The position numbers and the translations under genes were made by a program. From NCBI GenBank assembly GCA_024711145.1, contig JANJTJ010000088.1:1-38484 (forward strand): a stretch of 38,484 nucleotides of DNA, written 5' to 3'. How positions within the stretch are numbered: the stretch's first letter is position 1; every line of letters begins with the position of its first letter. This DNA comes from Balneolales bacterium. GTDB lineage: Bacteria > Bacteroidota > Rhodothermia > Balneolales > HLUCCA01. The notes beneath the pieces are model-generated. The model was not told the origin of the DNA and searched no databases. It was given only the letters and a program-made list of their open reading frames with translations. Positions 16,606 to 23,581 of the stretch are shown here, piece after piece.

Positions 16606-17298
16606 ATGGCCGTCCATTACCGATACGAAGTGCTCCACGACGACCGCGACCTGGTCGTGGTGAACAAACCGGCCGGCCTGCTCACCGTGCCCATAGCGGG
16701 CACCAAAGCCTTCAACCTGTTGGACCTCATCAACCGGGTGGTGGCGCCCAGAGGCGAAAAAGTGATCACCGTGCATCGGATCGACCGGTACACCTCGGGA
16801 TGCGTGGTTTTCGCCAAACACAGCATCGCCCACAAAGATCTGGTGAAACAGTTCCTGGACCATACGCCCATCCGCACCTATCTGTGCCTGGTGCGGGGCG
16901 TGGTGGCCGAAGACCAGGGCGAATGCGTGCATCATCTCAAGCCCATCCAGGCCGGGTTCCGGAATGTGGTGGTTCCCGAAGGAGACCCCGAAGGCACGCG
17001 GGCCCGGCTGACCTGGAAAGTGGAGGAGCGTCTGCCCGACACCACCTTGTTGCGGGTGAACCTGGACACCGGCCTGAAGAACCAGATCCGCGTGCAACTG
17101 GCCGCCATGGGGCACCCCATAGTGGGAGACCGGCAGTACGCGCCCGCCGAAATCAAGGAAACCCTCATCGACCGGCAGGCCCTGCATGCCTGGGAATTGG
17201 AGTTCCGCCAGCCGCGTACCGGAAAGCCGGTGAAAGTGCGGGCGCCGTGGCCGGCCGACTTCCGCAAGTTGGTAGAATCCTGCCGCCGTTTGCGGTAG
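16606..17298 (+). CDS. RluA-family pseudouridine synthase
   Basis: A 230-residue RNA pseudouridine synthase that isomerises specific uridines in rRNA or tRNA. The catalytic aspartate is Asp60 in HRIDRYTSG, matching the RluA-family HRLDxxTSG motif. Flanking motifs are also present: VVNKPAGLLTVP near residue 20, TGLKNQIRVQLAAMGHPIVGD near 160-180, and LHAWELEF near the end. There is no S4 domain, so it is of the short type; the target site cannot be deduced. ATG at 16606 follows the TPR stop by three bases. Confidence 0.93.
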   Translation: MAVHYRYEVLHDDRDLVVVNKPAGLLTVPIAGTKAFNLLDLINRVVAPRGEKVITVHRIDRYTSGCVVFAKHSIAHKDLVKQFLDHTPIRTYLCLVRGVVAEDQGECVHHLKPIQAGFRNVVVPEGDPEGTRARLTWKVEERLPDTTLLRVNLDTGLKNQIRVQLAAMGHPIVGDRQYAPAEIKETLIDRQALHAWELEFRQPRTGKPVKVRAPWPADFRKLVESCRRLR

Positions 17299-17335
17299 GT
17301 CGGGAAGTTCCTTAAAATCGGGCACTTATTAGGTT

Positions 17336-17357
17336 CAACCGGCCATTTCGCCGGTTG
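17336..17357. repeat. Perfect inverted repeat upstream of the DUF349 gene
   Basis: CAACCGGC-CATTTC-GCCGGTTG has 8-base arms that are perfectly complementary around a 6-base loop. It lies 32 bases before the DUF349 start codon and 37 bases after the pseudouridine synthase stop. No T-tract follows on either strand, so a standard intrinsic terminator is unlikely. It could be a leader hairpin or a protein-binding palindrome. Confidence 0.6.
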
Positions 17358-17389
17358 CATACGGATACCCGATTCCAGGAGCATCGACC

Positions 17390-19072
17390 ATGACGACCGA
17401 GCCGACCCCCGAACCCCGCGCTTATTATGAAGAGCTGGTGGCCAAAGCCACCGAATGGGCCGCATCCCACGAATGGTCCACCGCAGCGGCCGAGTTCGAC
17501 CACCTCCGCACGAAATGGACCGAAGGCCCGGCTTGGGATGATGAGGACGCCAAATCGGCCTTGTTCACCGCCTTCAACGAAGCCCATTCGGCCTTCGCGG
17601 CCGCCCGCAAAGCCCATTACGAACTCGTACAGGAGCGCCGCCAGAACAACCTGCGCAAACGCGAAGACCTGATCGCCCGCATGCAGGCCCTGGTGGATGG
17701 CAAGCAGTGGGGGCGCCACGGCGAGGCCTCCCAGATCCAGCACCGGTTCGAGGACATCAAGCCCTTGCCACCCGAGGCCGAAGAGCAGAACGAACGCTTC
17801 CGGGCCTTGGTCAAGCTGTTCGAAGAGCACAAGGTGGAATATCTGGTGAACCTGCGCCAGAAAGAGGAAGAGAACCTGATCGGCAAACTCTTCGTGCTCG
17901 ACAAACTCAAAGCCCTGGTGGACGGCCTGCCCACGGCCGACCAACCCTGGACCGACCGCGACGAGGACGTGGAGACCCTTTCCGAGCAGTTCCGGCGTAT
18001 CGGCAAGGTGGCCAAAGAGAAAGCCGACGACATCTGGGAGCGGTACAAATCCCTTCGCGACACCTACTTCAAGGCGAAGACCGAGCGGGATCCGGCGTAC
18101 AAGGCCGCGCTCGAAGCGGCCGTAGCGGCCAAAACGGCGCTATGCGAAGCCGCCGAGAAGCTCCTGGACGAGACCGACCTGGCCTTGGCCGCCAAAGAGA
18201 TGAACGTGCTGCACAAGAAGTGGAAAGAGACGGCCGCCTTGCCTCGGGAACTGTCGGAGAGTTTGTGGGAGCGCTTCAAAGCCGCCTCCGACACCTTCAA
18301 CGCGAAAAAGCACGACAACCTGGACACCATCCGCGATCAGGAGAATCAGAATTACGACCTGAAAGTGGCGCTGTGCGAAAAAGCCGAAGCCTTGGGTTCG
18401 GCCACCGATGCGCCCGGCGACGCCGTGGAAGCGTTGTTCAAGGAATGGAACGCCATCGGTCCGGTTCCCCGGCGCAAGAACAAGAAGATCTGGCTCCGGT
18501 TCAAGGCGGCGGTGGATGCCTACCAACAGAACCGCCGGGGCCACTACAAACAACTGCGCCTGGAGCAGAAAGACAACCTGACCAAGAAGCGCGAGATCAT
18601 CGCCAAGATCGCCGCCTTGGCCGAGGCCGGTGCCACCGACACCCTGGCCGCCGAGCTGAAAGCCCTTCAGGCCGAATACCAGGCCCTCGGGTTCGTACCC
18701 ATCAAATACAAAGAGACCATCTGGAAAGAATACCGGGCGGCATGCGACAGCGCCTACGCCTTGGTGCGGGCCACGGACCGGCCCGAACGGGCCCCACGCC
18801 ACGAGCGCACGCACACGGACCACGGAGGCGACACCCGTACCGAATTGAAAGCCCGCCAAAACGACCTCTTCCGCCTCAAGAAGGAATGTGAGGAGTTGAA
18901 CTCCACCATCCTGCATTATGCCGACGCGAAGACCTACATCAAGCCCAACAAGGGTGGAAATGTGCTGATTGAAGAAATACAGGCCAAAATCGACGCGGCT
19001 CGGGAACAATTGGCCGTCAAACAGAAAGAACTGGTACAGCTCCGCAAAGAGATCGATGAATTAGCCGGATAA
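17390..19072 (+). CDS. DUF349 multi-repeat protein
   Basis: A 560-residue, highly charged helical protein built of repeated DUF349 modules of about 70-75 residues. Clear copies contain HKKWKETAALPRELSESLWE, FKEWNAIGPVPRRKNKKIWL and YQALGFVPIKYKETIWKEYR; more diverged copies precede them. The C-terminal 60 residues form a coiled coil (EEIQAKIDAAREQLAVKQKE). The arrangement is widespread in Bacteroidota and its function there is unclear. There is no signal peptide. An AGGAG Shine-Dalgarno at 17377-17381, eight bases before ATG 17390, supports this start. The 91-base leader holds a perfect inverted repeat. The gene is followed after eight bases by the metallo-beta-lactamase-fold gene. Confidence 0.9.
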   Translation: MTTEPTPEPRAYYEELVAKATEWAASHEWSTAAAEFDHLRTKWTEGPAWDDEDAKSALFTAFNEAHSAFAAARKAHYELVQERRQNNLRKREDLIARMQALVDGKQWGRHGEASQIQHRFEDIKPLPPEAEEQNERFRALVKLFEEHKVEYLVNLRQKEEENLIGKLFVLDKLKALVDGLPTADQPWTDRDEDVETLSEQFRRIGKVAKEKADDIWERYKSLRDTYFKAKTERDPAYKAALEAAVAAKTALCEAAEKLLDETDLALAAKEMNVLHKKWKETAALPRELSESLWERFKAASDTFNAKKHDNLDTIRDQENQNYDLKVALCEKAEALGSATDAPGDAVEALFKEWNAIGPVPRRKNKKIWLRFKAAVDAYQQNRRGHYKQLRLEQKDNLTKKREIIAKIAALAEAGATDTLAAELKALQAEYQALGFVPIKYKETIWKEYRAACDSAYALVRATDRPERAPRHERTHTDHGGDTRTELKARQNDLFRLKKECEELNSTILHYADAKTYIKPNKGGNVLIEEIQAKIDAAREQLAVKQKELVQLRKEIDELAG

Positions 19073-19080
19073 GCCCCAGC

Positions 19081-19944
19081 ATGCCCGACCTGCACTCGAG
19101 TACCGCCGTCCGTTTTTGGGGCGTGCGTGGTTCCATCCCCTGCCCCGACCGGGACAAACTCGGATATGGGGGGAACACTTCCTGCGTGCAGGTGGATATT
19201 CCCGATTCCAAAGATTACCTGATCCTGGACAGCGGCAGCGGAATCCGGTTGTTGGGCAACGAAATCGTAGCCACGGGGCACGAGCGGCATGGGCACATTT
19301 TCATCACCCATGCCCATTGGGACCATATCCAGGGGTTTCCCTTCTTCAGGCCCATCTATGAGAAAGGCAACAGCCTGAGCATCCACATGCCCCGCCAGCA
19401 GATCGGCGATTGCAAGACCGTGCTCACCACCCAGTTTTCGCCCACCTATTTCCCGGTGACCGTCGAAATGCTGAATGCCGACATCCAGTATGTGACCCAG
19501 GAACCCGAGCTGCAGCGGTACAAGGGGTATGCGGTGGAATTCATGCTGTCGAACCATCCAGTGGAAACGGCCGCCTACAAATTGCATGTGGGGGGCAAAA
19601 CGCTGGTTTATGCGCCCGACAACGAGCTGCCGCCGGCGGGTGCGGCTGGCGGTAACGCGTTCCGCGACCGGTTCATGGCCTTCATCCGAGGGTGCGACGT
19701 ACTCATACACGACGCCAACTACGACCGGGACACCTATCCCAACCGCATCGGCTGGGGGCATTCGGCCTGGGAGGATGTGGTGGAGATGGCCATGGAAACC
19801 GGGGTACGGCGGCTGTTCCTCACCCATCACGACCCCAACGCCACCGACGAGCACCTGCATGCCCGGGAAATCGCCCTTAGGGCTTATGCCGACCGGTTCG
19901 ACGAATTGAAACTGGCCCGGGAGGGCATGGTTTTCAGTCTGTGA
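19081..19944 (+). CDS. Metallo-beta-lactamase-fold hydrolase (PhnP/phosphodiesterase-like)
   Basis: A 287-residue cytoplasmic metallohydrolase. The N-terminal FWGVRGSIP followed by YGGNTSCVQV is typical of a COG1235-like group. The dinuclear metal site is visible as THAHWDH (the HxHxDH motif), LSNHPVE, YAPDNE and the C-terminal LTHHDPN. Members include cyclic-phosphodiester and RNA-processing enzymes; the substrate here is not determinable. A role in degrading cAMP made by the cyclase encoded at 8135-10867 is only a speculation. The last 11 bases overlap the convergent SRAP-like gene. Confidence 0.87.
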   Translation: MPDLHSSTAVRFWGVRGSIPCPDRDKLGYGGNTSCVQVDIPDSKDYLILDSGSGIRLLGNEIVATGHERHGHIFITHAHWDHIQGFPFFRPIYEKGNSLSIHMPRQQIGDCKTVLTTQFSPTYFPVTVEMLNADIQYVTQEPELQRYKGYAVEFMLSNHPVETAAYKLHVGGKTLVYAPDNELPPAGAAGGNAFRDRFMAFIRGCDVLIHDANYDRDTYPNRIGWGHSAWEDVVEMAMETGVRRLFLTHHDPNATDEHLHAREIALRAYADRFDELKLAREGMVFSL

Positions 19945-20464
19945 GGGCCGACAAGTCGTCGCCTTCGCCGATGCGGTAATTGGTGAGCAGGTCCACCGGC
20001 GCGGCTTTCACCAGCGGGGCCAGGCGGTCCAGGTCGTCCATCATGGGATCGAGCCAGAGGGCCGCACCGGCTTCGTCGAGCAGTACCGGCATGCGGGCTG
20101 AAAACGGCTTGATGAGCGCATTGGACGGCACCGATAGCACTTGGGCCGTCTGGCCGTCGCGGTAGGCGGCCACCTGCAGCACGTTGCCCGAATAGGGGCG
20201 GTAGAAGAACGCCATGAGCGTACCGGCCACGGTTTTGGCCAGGGAGAACCCGTCAACCGGCAGCAGGATGCGGTGGCGGCGCAAGGCCAGGCCGTTGCCG
20301 CCGGCACGGAGGGCGTCGTCCGGGGCCGGTACCCACACACGGGGCACCAGAACCGGATGGCGGTGCGCATCGGGCTCGGTGGTCAGGATCGCCTCGCCGG
20401 CCGCAATGCGGTTCCGGCGGTGGGCGGGGTCGATGCTATATTGTGCGAACAGGAATCCGGTCAT
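19934..20464 (-). CDS. Degenerate SRAP (YedK/HMCES)-like protein
   Basis: A 176-residue protein that resembles the SOS-response-associated peptidase fold in its core: RHRILLPVDGF matches the family's RR-CLVPADGF strand, and RMPVLLDEAGAALWLDP matches RMPVIL...WL. Catalysis and DNA crosslinking in YedK/HMCES need Cys2, an Asn, a Glu after the DGFYEW-type motif and a His in HDRMP. Here residue 2 is Thr (MTGF), the DGF is followed by SLAK, and the position before RMP reads FSA, so these residues are missing. The start ATG (20464) overlaps the divergent CPBP start within one CATG. The end overlaps the hydrolase gene by 11 bp. It could be a non-catalytic DNA-binding relative; I am moderately sure of the homology. 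Confidence 0.55.
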   Translation of the reverse strand: MTGFLFAQYSIDPAHRRNRIAAGEAILTTEPDAHRHPVLVPRVWVPAPDDALRAGGNGLALRRHRILLPVDGFSLAKTVAGTLMAFFYRPYSGNVLQVAAYRDGQTAQVLSVPSNALIKPFSARMPVLLDEAGAALWLDPMMDDLDRLAPLVKAAPVDLLTNYRIGEGDDLSALTD

Positions 20465-21332
20465 GCAGGCAAAATACAACCCGTTCTGGAACGCCGAGGA
20501 AGGCCGCTTGAGAGCCGCTTGGCGATTGCTGATCCACTTCGTTCTGATCGCGGCATTGGTGGCGCCCGTGATGGCCTGGCTGCCCGACGGCGTCTCCCGC
20601 GAGCTCACCCTGCTGGTACCGATGTGCGGCATTCTGGCGGCCACCTGGTTGGCGGCACGGTGGGTGGACAAGCGCCCCATTTCCTCGCTCGGCGCCTACG
20701 GCGGGCCGTTGTGGTGGCGCGAAACGGGTATGGGCCTGGCCACCGGATTCGTCCTGATGGCATCCGTCTTCGCCTATCAATATCTGGCCGGATGGACCAC
20801 CGTCACCGGCTTCGGCTGGATGCGGATCGGCACCACCTCCTTCGCCTGGGCGCTGCTGGGGTACGCCTGGCAGATGCTTCTGGTAGGGTATTATGAGGAA
20901 CTGATGAGCCGGGCCTACCAACTGACCAACCTGGCCGAGGGCCTGGGCCGGTGGTGGGCGGTCGGCCTCAGCGCCGCCGTGTTCGCCGGGCTGCATGCCT
21001 CCAACCCGGGTGTGAACTGGATGGCCGTGGCCGGGGTGTTCCTGGCCGGCATCCTGTTGGGGCTGCCCTATGTGCTCACCGGGCGGCTCGGTTTCAGTTT
21101 CGGGCTGCACGTATCGTGGAACTTCGTGCAGGGTGCCGTTTTCGGATATCCGGTGAGTGGCATCCATTTCCGCACCAGCATCCTTCAGACCGAAACGGGA
21201 GGCCCCGAATGGCTGACCGGTGGCGCCTTCGGCCCCGAGGCCGGCCTAATCGGCCATTTGGTGCTTTTGGTAGCGATTATAGGAGTGCTCAAGACGAAAT
21301 GGGCGCCGCACGAAGCACTTGCAGGGCACTAG
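20463..21332 (+). CDS. CPBP-family intramembrane metalloprotease
   Basis: A 289-residue membrane protein with about seven or eight hydrophobic segments. The CPBP (Rce1/CAAX protease) motifs are present: EELMSR in YYEELMSRAYQL (motif 1, EExxxR), FAGLHASN (motif 2, FxxxH) and GLHVSWNFVQG (motif 3, HxxxN). These form the catalytic metal-binding site in the membrane. Bacterial members process peptides or take part in stress and immunity; the substrate here is unknown. ATG at 20463 is the obvious start (MQAKYNPFWNAEEGR) and overlaps the opposite-strand SRAP-like start. A TATATT at 20437-20442, inside that neighbour, is a possible -10 element. The 3' end overlaps the convergent lipid kinase gene by 44 bp. 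Confidence 0.88.
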   Translation: MQAKYNPFWNAEEGRLRAAWRLLIHFVLIAALVAPVMAWLPDGVSRELTLLVPMCGILAATWLAARWVDKRPISSLGAYGGPLWWRETGMGLATGFVLMASVFAYQYLAGWTTVTGFGWMRIGTTSFAWALLGYAWQMLLVGYYEELMSRAYQLTNLAEGLGRWWAVGLSAAVFAGLHASNPGVNWMAVAGVFLAGILLGLPYVLTGRLGFSFGLHVSWNFVQGAVFGYPVSGIHFRTSILQTETGGPEWLTGGAFGPEAGLIGHLVLLVAIIGVLKTKWAPHEALAGH

Positions 21333-22218
21333 GCCTGAGCTCCGCCTTCAGGCACGACACCTCGTTCCCGCCGAGCTCCTCCCCGTCCACATGAACGCCC
21401 AGGGGAGTATCGGTTTCGATTTCTATGCGCTTGCAGCGATGATGCGCGATGTTGGCGAACCGGAATTGTGTGCCAAATAGGAAAAAAGGCAGCCGCAGGA
21501 ACAACCCCGGTATGCCCACCGGACCCATGAGCACCACATCCATCCAGCCGTCGCGGTTGTCCGCCATGGGTGCCACACGGAAATTGCCCCCTTCCACGGC
21601 CCCGTTGCAGACCACGGCCATCAGGTAACGTCCTTCGATCGGGGGTTGGTCGTCCATGCGGATGCGCATGTTCACCGGGCCGAAGGAGAACGCCGTGCGC
21701 ACCACGGCATACAGATATTGCACCGACCCGGTAAAGAGGCGGTTCTGATGGGCATGGAAATTGGCCCAGCCGTCGAACCCCAGGCCGAGCGTGTTGTCGC
21801 ACCAGCCGTCGCCCCGGTCGGATGTGAACCGGATGAGGTCCAGCGGGGTGGGTTCGGCGCGCCGGAGTTGGCGCAAGGCCGTTGCGCGATGCCGCGAAAT
21901 ACCCACGCTTTTGGCGAAATCGTTCCCGCTGCCCATGGGCAACACCCCGATTACGGCGCCGGGCAGGTCGGCCAGCCCGTTCACCAACTCATTCACGGTG
22001 CCGTCTCCGCCGCCGGCCACGACCGGATGCCCGGCGAGGGCGGCTTCGCGCCCGAGGCGGGCCACATCGCCCGGGCGGGCCGATACCTCCATGCGGGCCC
22101 CGGGCCATTCCGTTGCCAGCGTTTCGCGCAGCCACCGCTCCCGGTCGGCCGCCCGCTTGCGGTCGGCCGACGGATTCAGCACGAACACGGGGGCTTTTTC
22201 AGCCGGCGAGCCAGGCAT
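21289..22218 (-). CDS. Diacylglycerol/lipid kinase (DgkB/YegS family)
   Basis: A 309-residue cytoplasmic lipid kinase that phosphorylates diacylglycerol or a related lipid. Family motifs: VFVLNPSADRKRA at the N-terminus, the nucleotide-binding VVAGGGDGTVNELVNGL, LPMGSGNDFAKSVG, and C-terminal VHVDGEELG. The start is ambiguous. ATG at 22218 overlaps the upstream peptidase by 20 bp, while a GTG at 22188 would begin at VFVLNPSA with a 10-bp gap and fits family starts equally well. It is the last gene of a minus-strand set with CutA and the zinc peptidase. Its 3' end overlaps the CPBP gene by 44 bp. Confidence 0.88.
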   Translation of the reverse strand: MPGSPAEKAPVFVLNPSADRKRAADRERWLRETLATEWPGARMEVSARPGDVARLGREAALAGHPVVAGGGDGTVNELVNGLADLPGAVIGVLPMGSGNDFAKSVGISRHRATALRQLRRAEPTPLDLIRFTSDRGDGWCDNTLGLGFDGWANFHAHQNRLFTGSVQYLYAVVRTAFSFGPVNMRIRMDDQPPIEGRYLMAVVCNGAVEGGNFRVAPMADNRDGWMDVVLMGPVGIPGLFLRLPFFLFGTQFRFANIAHHRCKRIEIETDTPLGVHVDGEELGGNEVSCLKAELRPSALQVLRAAPISS

Positions 22219-23053
22219 CCAACAAATCGGCGATGGACCGGATGTCGTGCAGAAACACACGTTCACCGATCTGATGGTACGGGAATATGGCCGGCTCCAG
22301 GGCGATGCTGGGCACGGGCTGGGCGGCCTCGGTGGAAAACACCCGCCCGTACACCAGATAATCGTTGGTGTTGTTGGATGAACGCAGGTCGGGGTCGGTA
22401 CTCAGGAAAAAATCACGCACCTGTTCGGTGGCTTTCCGCTCGGCATCGGTCACTTCCAGGTTGGTGAATTCCCAATGGGCGGCATAGATGGCGGTACCCG
22501 CTTGCCCCCGGAACAAGGGGGTCGTGTCCACGGTCACGCAGGCGGCCGGCACGCGGCCGGTGGCGATCAGATGCCGGGCCAGGCGCTCGGCACCCATGCC
22601 GTGGTACAACCCCTCGCCACCGTTCCGCAACAGGTGGGGATGCTGCTTGAGGCCCATGCTTTCCTCCATCTCGGACAACAGCACATACAGCGTGGGATAG
22701 GGATGTTTTCTCGGATTGAGTGCTACGGCCAATACCAGGCCCAGGCCGGCGGCATCGTCCAACTGGCCCTCCAGATAACCGACTTCCTCGGTAACGGGCA
22801 GGGGGTCGGTGCGGTCGGTGCCGAAGTGGTTGATCTTGTCCAGGTGGGCGGCCAAGGCCACCGGGGGGCGGTCGGGTTGGCCCGGCACCGTGATGAGCAG
22901 GTTCCGCTCGTGCACCACTTCGATGGTGACACCGGGCTGGTCGGCGAACAAGGCCCGCACCCAGGGGTGCGCGCGTTCTTCGTAGCTGGAAAACGAGGGG
23001 ATGGCGGCGGCTTCGCGGATCAGGCGGACCGCCAAATCATGCAGTTTGGGCAT
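22199..23053 (-). CDS. M20/M28-like zinc aminopeptidase
   Basis: A 284-residue cytoplasmic metallopeptidase. The co-catalytic zinc pattern is visible in order: AHLDKINHFG (His and catalytic Asp), GQLDDAAGLG (bridging Asp), SEMEESMG (Glu base and Glu ligand), TVDTTPL (Asp) and a late His in FPYHQIGE. There is no obvious separate dimerisation domain, so the enzyme is of the compact type. The exact family (M20, M28 or M42) and substrate are not clear. I chose ATG at 23053 (MPKLHDLAVRLIREAAAIPS); the frame continues upstream into non-family sequence. It lies 31 bases after cutA. Confidence 0.82.
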   Translation of the reverse strand: MPKLHDLAVRLIREAAAIPSFSSYEERAHPWVRALFADQPGVTIEVVHERNLLITVPGQPDRPPVALAAHLDKINHFGTDRTDPLPVTEEVGYLEGQLDDAAGLGLVLAVALNPRKHPYPTLYVLLSEMEESMGLKQHPHLLRNGGEGLYHGMGAERLARHLIATGRVPAACVTVDTTPLFRGQAGTAIYAAHWEFTNLEVTDAERKATEQVRDFFLSTDPDLRSSNNTNDYLVYGRVFSTEAAQPVPSIALEPAIFPYHQIGERVFLHDIRSIADLLDAWLAG

Positions 23054-23084
23054 GCGGTGGAAAGTAGCGAGTCGGGTTGGAATT

Positions 23085-23402
23085 TCACCCCAGCTGTGCG
23101 AGCAGCCATTCGGCATAGCCGGCATTCACATGGCCGAAGGGCACCACGGCCACACAGGGCACCTCGTAGGGATGATGCTCGAGCAGGTGGGCCTCCAGGG
23201 CCGGTACCAGGCTGGCGTCGGTTTTCAGCAGCAGCAAGGCCTCGGCATCGTCCTGCACTTCCCCATCCCACCAATACAGGCTGCGCATGCCGGGCAGGAT
23301 GTTGGCACAGGCCGCCAAACGGGCATGCAGGGCCGATCGGCCCAGGGCGTTGGCCGTCTCGTGGGACGGGCAGGGAACATAGACCAGTCGGATTGTGGAC
23401 AT
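23085..23402 (-). CDS. cutA: Divalent-cation tolerance protein CutA
   Basis: A 105-residue CutA1-family protein, a trimeric PII-like cytoplasmic protein linked in E. coli to copper and divalent-metal tolerance. The hallmark LAACANILPGMRSLYWWDG matches the family's LAACVNIxPGxxSxYxWxG, followed by EALLLLKT and HPYEVPCVAV. Length is normal. ATG at 23402 gives MSTIRLVYVPCP; the upstream open frame runs into the tRNA and is not coding. It heads a minus-strand unit with the zinc peptidase and lipid kinase and is divergent from the tRNA gene. Confidence 0.93.
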   Translation of the reverse strand: MSTIRLVYVPCPSHETANALGRSALHARLAACANILPGMRSLYWWDGEVQDDAEALLLLKTDASLVPALEAHLLEHHPYEVPCVAVVPFGHVNAGYAEWLLAQLG

Positions 23403-23415
23403 GGGAGCGGCTCCG

Positions 23416-23444
23416 TTGGGATTGATGCGGCAAGTTGGTAATTT
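23416..23444 (+). promoter_or_regulatory. Probable promoter of tRNA-Leu (and possibly tig-clpPX)
   Basis: TTGGGA (23416-23421) and TAATTT (23439-23444) are spaced by exactly 17 bases, and the -10 box ends 22 bases before the mature tRNA. TAATTTTC also resembles the TAnnTTTG -7 element of Bacteroidetes promoters, so either reading supports a promoter here. The site lies in the only gap between cutA and the tRNA. Confidence 0.5.
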
Positions 23445-23466
23445 TCCCGGCTTGTTTCCACACCGC

Positions 23467-23551
23467 GCGAGAGTGGTGAAATTGGCAGACACGCCAGACT
23501 TAGGATCTGGTGCCGCAAGGCTTAGGGGTTCGAGTCCCCTCTCTCGCACCA
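23467..23551 (+). tRNA. tRNA-Leu (anticodon UAG)
   Basis: An 85-nt class II tRNA with the 3' CCA encoded. The acceptor arms GCGAGAG (23467-23473) and CTCTCGC (23541-23547) pair perfectly. The anticodon stem CCAGA/TCTGG flanks loop CTTAGGA with anticodon TAG at 23501-23503, reading CUA (and CUN by wobble). The long variable arm TGCCGCAAGGCTTA and the T-loop GGTTCGAGTCC are typical of leucine tRNAs. The gene lies 30 bases before the trigger-factor start on the same strand. Confidence 0.97.
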
Positions 23552-23581
23552 AACCATCCGATCATACAAACCCTCTTCCCT

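Noticed and set aside
23510-23581. N-terminal extension of trigger factor
   Set aside because: The frame is open through the end of the tRNA gene, but a GTG at 23582 gives the family's normal N-terminus.
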